DNA from: Thermomicrobiales bacterium
GTDB lineage: Bacteria; Chloroflexota; Chloroflexia; Thermomicrobiales; CFX8
DNA length: 64,000 nucleotides
Direction: 5' to 3'
Assembly (NCBI GenBank): GCA_037045155.1
Contig: JBAOIG010000004.1
Coordinates: 1-64,000 of the forward strand
Position 1 is the stretch's first letter, and every line of letters starts with the position of its first letter. The translations under genes were made by a program, and so were the position numbers. Positions 59,695 to 64,000 of the stretch are shown one piece after another. The notes below the pieces were generated by a model that saw only the letters and a list, made by a program, of their open reading frames with translations, had not been told where the DNA came from and made no database searches.

Positions 59695-60570
59695 GTGGAG
59701 GACAGTCGGCTGATCGTCGGGGCAGCAACCGATCCGGGGCCTGTCCGTGAAGCGAACGAGGACACCGTATACCACGATGTCGTCGCCAATCCGATCGCTG
59801 GCGACCTCCTGGTCCTCGCAGTTGCGGACGGCATGGGCGGGTATCAACGTGGCGAAGTCGCGTCGAGCATGGCTGTTGACGCCTTGCGCGACCGGTTCAC
59901 CACCGCCGACACGAGCGACGTCGTCGTGCTGCTGAAGCAGGCGTTCCGGCAGGCAAACGAGTCGATCTTCAATGGGGGTTCGGCTGCCGGCGAGCACAAC
60001 ATGATGGGCACAACCCTTGTTGCCGGCGTTGTTAAGGACATGGATCTCGCCATCGGCAACATCGGCGACAGCCGCGCCTACCTGGTTCGCGCCAGGACTC
60101 TGAACCAGATCACCAACGACCATTCCCTCGTCGCCGAGCAGGTGGCGATGGGCGCAATGACGCATGACGAAGCGCGCGGCAGTCACCACAAAAACATCAT
60201 CACACGCGCGTTGGGGCATCGCGAACGGGTCGATGTCGATATCTTCGAGCTGACGCTTCTGCCAGACGACCGGCTGCTCTTCTCGACCGATGGCCTCCAC
60301 GATCATCTCGAGGACGACGAGATGACCACCATCCTGCTGACGATGTCGCCAGAGGATGCCGCCAAGGAGATGGTCGACCGCGCCATCCGTGCCGGATCGA
60401 CAGACAATGTCACGGCGCTTTGTGTCTGGGCGGCGCCTGTTAGCGTCCTCGACGCGCCGCCGGCCGCGGCGCCAGCCGAAGCTCGCATGAACGTGCTGCT
60501 AACGGCGCTCGTCCTGCTCGGGCTGGTGATCTTCATCGCGATCGTCGGCTATATCGTCCTGGCGACCTGA
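59695..60570 (+). CDS. PP2C-type Ser/Thr phosphatase with C-terminal membrane anchor
   Basis: 291 aa. PP2C metal ligands in VREANEDTV, AVADGMGGYQRGEVAS, GNIGDSRAYLVR, LLFSTDGLHDH and STDNVTAL. After an Ala/Pro linker, one membrane helix (about 265-288) ends the protein, so the catalytic domain is cytoplasmic. Resembles PstP/PrpC, which reverse Ser/Thr kinase signalling; fits the FHA readers 5 kb away. GTG 59695, with GAGGAG upstream. Confidence 0.9.
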   Translation: MEDSRLIVGAATDPGPVREANEDTVYHDVVANPIAGDLLVLAVADGMGGYQRGEVASSMAVDALRDRFTTADTSDVVVLLKQAFRQANESIFNGGSAAGEHNMMGTTLVAGVVKDMDLAIGNIGDSRAYLVRARTLNQITNDHSLVAEQVAMGAMTHDEARGSHHKNIITRALGHRERVDVDIFELTLLPDDRLLFSTDGLHDHLEDDEMTTILLTMSPEDAAKEMVDRAIRAGSTDNVTALCVWAAPVSVLDAPPAAAPAEARMNVLLTALVLLGLVIFIAIVGYIVLAT

Positions 60571-60576
60571 CGCACG

Positions 60577-61446
60577 ATGCTCAGCGGAATCATCGATGCC
60601 CATGTCCACATCTTCCCGCCCGAGATTGTCGCTGCCCGCGAGGAGTATCGCGCCCGCGATATGTGGTTCGGAATGCTCTACGAACGCCCGGACTACCTGT
60701 TGGCATCCCCCGACGACCTGATCTCGAGCATGGATGCAGCTGGCATCGAGGTGTCGATCGCATGCGGCTTCCCGTGGGACGACCCGGGCATCTGCCGGGA
60801 GCACACGCGGTGGATGGCGGAGGTCCGCGCGCAACATCCGGGACGAATCGAGTTCCTGGCCATCGTCGCCCCGAACGACCCGTCAGCGGCAAGGGATGCC
60901 GAGCAAGCGTTCGATCTCGGCGCGGCCGGCATCGGAGAGCTCAACGCGGACGCTCAGGGATTCGATCTGCGCTTGCCAGGGTCCATTTCGAATCTGATGG
61001 GCGTCTGCCGCGAGCGCAGCAAGCCAGTCATGCTGCACGCATCGGAGCCGGTTGGCCATATCTACCCAGGCAAAGGCACGGCGACACCTGACCGATTGTT
61101 TGACCTGCTTCGCGCGTATCCTGAGCAACCCGTCGCTCTGGCGCACTGGGGCGGGGGCCTGCCCTTTTACGAGCTGAACCCGGCTGTTTACAAAGTCACG
61201 CGTAACGTGGTCTACGACTCGGCCGCGACGACGTATCTCTACCGTGACGCGGTATTCCCGGCAGTGATGGGAATCATCGGACCGGATCGTGCCCTTTTCG
61301 GCAGCGACTACGCGGTGCTCCGACAGGATCGTCTCCTGCGGAAAGTGCGGCAGGTAGTGTCCGGAGACGCGGACCAACAGATGCTGCTCACCAGAAATGC
61401 CCGACGGTTCTATCGGTTGGACGGCCTGAAGGAGATCGCAACGTGA
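60577..61446 (+). CDS. amidohydrolase family protein (amidohydrolase_2)
   Basis: 289 aa TIM-barrel metal-dependent hydrolase or decarboxylase. IIDAHVHIFPPE gives the HxH metal site, followed by VMLHASEPVGH (His), LAHWGGGLPF (His) and FGSDYAVL (Asp). Substrate unknown. Six bases after the PP2C gene and overlapping ruvA (GTGA), so cotranscribed. Confidence 0.87.
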   Translation: MLSGIIDAHVHIFPPEIVAAREEYRARDMWFGMLYERPDYLLASPDDLISSMDAAGIEVSIACGFPWDDPGICREHTRWMAEVRAQHPGRIEFLAIVAPNDPSAARDAEQAFDLGAAGIGELNADAQGFDLRLPGSISNLMGVCRERSKPVMLHASEPVGHIYPGKGTATPDRLFDLLRAYPEQPVALAHWGGGLPFYELNPAVYKVTRNVVYDSAATTYLYRDAVFPAVMGIIGPDRALFGSDYAVLRQDRLLRKVRQVVSGDADQQMLLTRNARRFYRLDGLKEIAT

Positions 61447-62030
61447 TTGCTGGCGTTAGAGGGCTCATCGTCGCTCAGGAACCGGCGGCGCTCATCATCG
61501 ATCTCCATGGCTTCCTGATCCGGGTGCTCACGTCGGGACGAACCGCATCCGCGGCTGGGATCGTTGGGGATCGCGTCTCGCTTCTGACACATCTCGTCGT
61601 CCGTGAAGACGCGCTGACACTCTACGGCTTCATCGACCAGGACGAGTTGGACCTGTTTCAGCTGCTACTCACCGTCAGCGGCGTCGGCCCACGAGTGGCG
61701 CTCAATCTACTGTCGTTCGACGAGCCAGCCGTGATCTACGCGGCGATCTCGGACGAGGACGTGAAGCTCCTGTCGCGGACGCCGGGTATCGGTAAGAAGA
61801 TTGCCGAGCAGATCGTGTTTCATCTCAAGCGGCGGCTGCCGGAGACCATCCCGACGGCGGGCGGGAGCGGCCCGCTCGACACGGCGGACCGCGAGGCGCT
61901 CGCGGCTCTCGAGGCGCTGGGCTACACGCTCACCGAGGCCCGCGGCGCGCTGAACGCCGTGCAGACTCGTGACGGATTGACGATCGAGGAGCGAGTGTTC
62001 CAGGCGCTGCAACGGCTGGGCAACACCTGA
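61443..62030 (+). CDS. ruvA: Holliday junction branch migration protein RuvA
   Basis: 195 aa. OB-fold domain I (MIAGVRGLIVAQEP), tandem helix-hairpin-helix domain II (LLTVSGVGPRVALNLL and LSRTPGIGKKIAEQIVFHLK), and flexible domain III (ALEALGYTLTEARGAL) that contacts RuvB. GTG 61443 overlaps the preceding stop. ruvB and ruvC are not adjacent. Confidence 0.95.
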   Translation: MIAGVRGLIVAQEPAALIIDLHGFLIRVLTSGRTASAAGIVGDRVSLLTHLVVREDALTLYGFIDQDELDLFQLLLTVSGVGPRVALNLLSFDEPAVIYAAISDEDVKLLSRTPGIGKKIAEQIVFHLKRRLPETIPTAGGSGPLDTADREALAALEALGYTLTEARGALNAVQTRDGLTIEERVFQALQRLGNT

Positions 62031-62157
62031 CTCACGCCGCTCATCGACCACAGCATTACTGACATCATGCGTTGGAACGTCCAACACGCGCGAGGCGCGA
62101 TCGCAGGGATGCTGCTGGCTCGTGAAGCTCCCCTGGCGACCGCAACCTCGCTGCGGC
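62031..62157. other. ruvA-pheT convergent spacer with inverted repeat
   Basis: GTTGGA (62071-62076) and TCCAAC (62080-62085) with a 3-base loop. It may end transcription from both sides, though no T tract is seen. Nothing else recognisable. Confidence 0.3.
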
Positions 62158-64000
62158 TTACGCCCGCAATATCCCCTTGACGCGCTTTGTGAGATTCTGC
62201 GTGATCCGGCCACGGATGCGCTCGACCTCGTGCTCCGCGAGCTGTCGATCGGGCGCCGAGAATGTCACACGATACGCGAGACTCTTCTTGCCTTCGCCGA
62301 TGCCCCGACCTCGATAGATATCGAACAGCGTGATGTCAGATGCGAGGGGACGCGCGCCATCGGCGATTGCCTGCCAGACGGCGCTGGCCGGCGTGTCTGC
62401 GTCGACGACAACCGCGAAATCCTGTCGGATCGGCTGAAATCGCGAAACGGAGGAGACATTCCAGGTCTCGAGCAACGATTCGGCGAACGGCGTCAGGTCA
62501 ATTTCGGCGAAGGCGACCCGGCCGGCGACGGCAAATCCTTGTGCCACTCGAGGGTGAACTTCCCCTGCAACTCCGATCTGGACCCCATTCAGCTCGATAG
62601 ACGCCGATCGTCCGGGCTGCATCGACGGATGATCCAGCGCACTCCAGCTCAGGTCGCGCACCCCGAGCCGGTCTCCAAGCACCTGGACGACGCCCTTGAG
62701 ATCGAAGAAATCCAGCTTCTTCCTCACTACCTCGGAACCACGATTCCGACTCTCGCGCGCCGCTGAGAGCGATCGCAACGACACGCGGCTCATCAGGCAG
62801 CTCGTCACGGCCTCGTGGCTGATATGTCCGGGCCGTCTCGAAGATCGCGACGCGATCACCGTACTTGAGGTTCTCGGACACCATCCGGAGCAGCGACGGC
62901 AACATCGTCGGCCGCATGATCTCCCAGTCGGCGCGGGGGGGATTCGTCGCTCGAACCATGTCAGCGTCGCCGCGACGGAACGCGCCCAGAATACGAGGCA
63001 TACCGCCGCCGTTGGGAGCGAGGCTGGCAAGGTCGACATCGGAGATCATCGAATAGGTTATGACCTCGGTCAGACCGGCGGCGACCAGCGCATCCTGGGT
63101 CACACGATCGACGAGTCGAGCCGGATCACGGGAGACCGGGACCGTTCGGCCGGTCGGCAACGTCTCAGGAAGCGATTCATAGCCGTAGACCCGAATAATC
63201 TCCTCAACCACATCGGCGGGGATGTTGATGTCGCTTCGATATGTGGGGGCCGAGACGACAACGACCGGATCTCCGCCGTCGTCCTCCACCAATGGTTGAA
63301 GATCCAGCCGGCCGAGAATATCGACCACGGTGTCGATCGGGATCTGCATCCCGAGCAGCCGCTCGACCTCCGCGTAGCGCATCCGCACGACGTTCCGCTC
63401 GCGCGGCCGCGGATAGGCGTCGGCGACCGCCGTCACCCGCGCTTTCGGGTCGATCTCGGCGAGCAACGCGACGAAACGTTGCAACCCGACCCAGGCCAGG
63501 TTGGGATCGACACCGCGCATGAAGCGGGCAGAAGCCTCGGATGGAAGCTTCTGGTTGCGGACTGTACGCCGGACCGGCTTATCGCCGAACGATGCGGACT
63601 CGAGCAAGATGGTTGTCGTCGAATCCGAAACCTCACTCTCGACGCCGCCCATCACACCGGCGATCGCGACGGCCCGATCAACGTCGGCGATCACGAGTGT
63701 GTCGTCATCGAGCTCACGCATGACATGATCGAGCGTCTCCATCTGCTCGCCCGGCATGGCGCGACGGACGATGATTCGCCCACCATGGATATGCTCGGCG
63801 TCAAAGCCATGCATCGGCTGCCCGACCTCGAGCATGACGTAATTCGTGATATCGACGATGCTGTTCACCGGACGCATCCCGGCCAGGGTCAGCCGGCGCT
63901 GCATCCAGTCCGGCGACGGCCCGACGGTGATGTCCTCGATCACCGCCAGCGCGTACCTGGCACACAGGTCCGGCGCCTCGATGACGACGCGAGAGTCATC
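62158..64000 (-). CDS. pheT: phenylalanine--tRNA ligase beta subunit, partial at right edge, with a frameshift
   Basis: Beta subunit of PheRS. The 5' end lies beyond base 64000. From the edge the frame reads DLCARYALAVIEDITVGPSPDWMQRRL, B3/B4 editing region, B5 domain (VVRMRYAEVERLLGM) and the synthetase-like core to ARESESWFRG. The continuation, LDFFDLKGVVQVLG through the C-terminal anticodon-binding FDX-ACB domain (SRFQPIRQDFAVVVD), is in the next frame to the stop at 62158. The break lies about 62712-62745; removing one base there joins the halves. Both halves are otherwise intact, so a base-calling error is likely. Confidence 0.93.

Noticed and set aside
1..64000. CRISPR arrays, insertion sequences, prophage or integrative elements
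   Set aside because: No regularly spaced repeats, transposase, integrase or phage genes seen on reading; gene content is uniformly housekeeping and envelope.

Overview
This 64-kb window is ordinary, gene-dense bacterial chromosome with high GC (about 62% by eye) and about 60 protein genes. Many genes overlap by 1 to 14 bases. GTG starts are common and TTG starts are used for several genes. The content fits Chloroflexota, most likely a Thermomicrobia/Sphaerobacterales-like organism: a canonical rpsB-tsf-pyrH-frr-uppS-cdsA-dxr run, an actinobacterial-type inositol-1-phosphate synthase, XPB-type helicase, FHA proteins, an LprG/P55-like pair and bactofilins, with no lipid A genes. That taxonomic call is inference from gene content; no rRNA gene is present. 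I saw no insertion sequence, prophage, CRISPR array or integrase.

Layout. 0-3.2 kb: terminator of an off-window gene, a family B DNA polymerase, and comF. 3.2-9 kb (minus): the rpsB to dxr translation/isoprenoid/phospholipid operon. 9-17.3 kb: an SH3 membrane protein, two bactofilins, tRNA-Arg(CCG), secD-secF-FAD oxidoreductase, nadD and an unknown membrane protein. 17.3-23.2 kb: gyrA, XPB-like helicase, a short acyltransferase-like protein and ino1. 23.4-31.6 kb (minus): one long overlapping series running fabZ, three GT9 and one GT4 glycosyltransferase, then a zinc-ribbon membrane protein, DUF4178 protein, PspA and an SPFH/zinc-ribbon protein. This last part is a phage-shock-like envelope module. 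31.6-39.4 kb: gpsA, purA (frameshifted), dnaJ, DUF4126, a GT-C-like membrane protein, VanZ-like, GT4 and lexA. 39.6-48 kb: mutS2, DUF2007, mfd, comEA, comEC and tRNA-Glu(TTC). 48-52.7 kb (plus): nucleotidyltransferase, prmA, rsmE, DUF512 protein and DUF167 protein. 52.7-64 kb: GT2, two FHA proteins, an unknown membrane protein, rpe, nitroreductase, the MFS/lipoprotein pair, a PP2C phosphatase, amidohydrolase, ruvA and pheT (frameshifted and cut by the right edge).

How the parts work together. Several envelope functions sit together: undecaprenyl and phospholipid synthesis (dxr, uppS, cdsA, gpsA, fabZ), inositol phosphate synthesis (ino1), surface glycan assembly (GT9/GT4/GT2/GT-C), protein export (secDF), bactofilin scaffolds, PspA/SPFH membrane maintenance and a putative lipid exporter (LprG-like plus MFS). 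DNA repair and competence are also well represented (family B polymerase, XPB-like helicase, mutS2, mfd, ruvA, lexA, comF, comEA, comEC). The regulatory DNA is readable: lexA carries a perfect Gram-positive-type LexA box between a TTGACA -35 and a TATACT -10, the bactofilin pair has a palindrome inside its promoter, and several promoters look like extended -10 promoters. Two housekeeping genes, purA and pheT, each carry a single-base frameshift, which most economically means base-calling errors in the source assembly.
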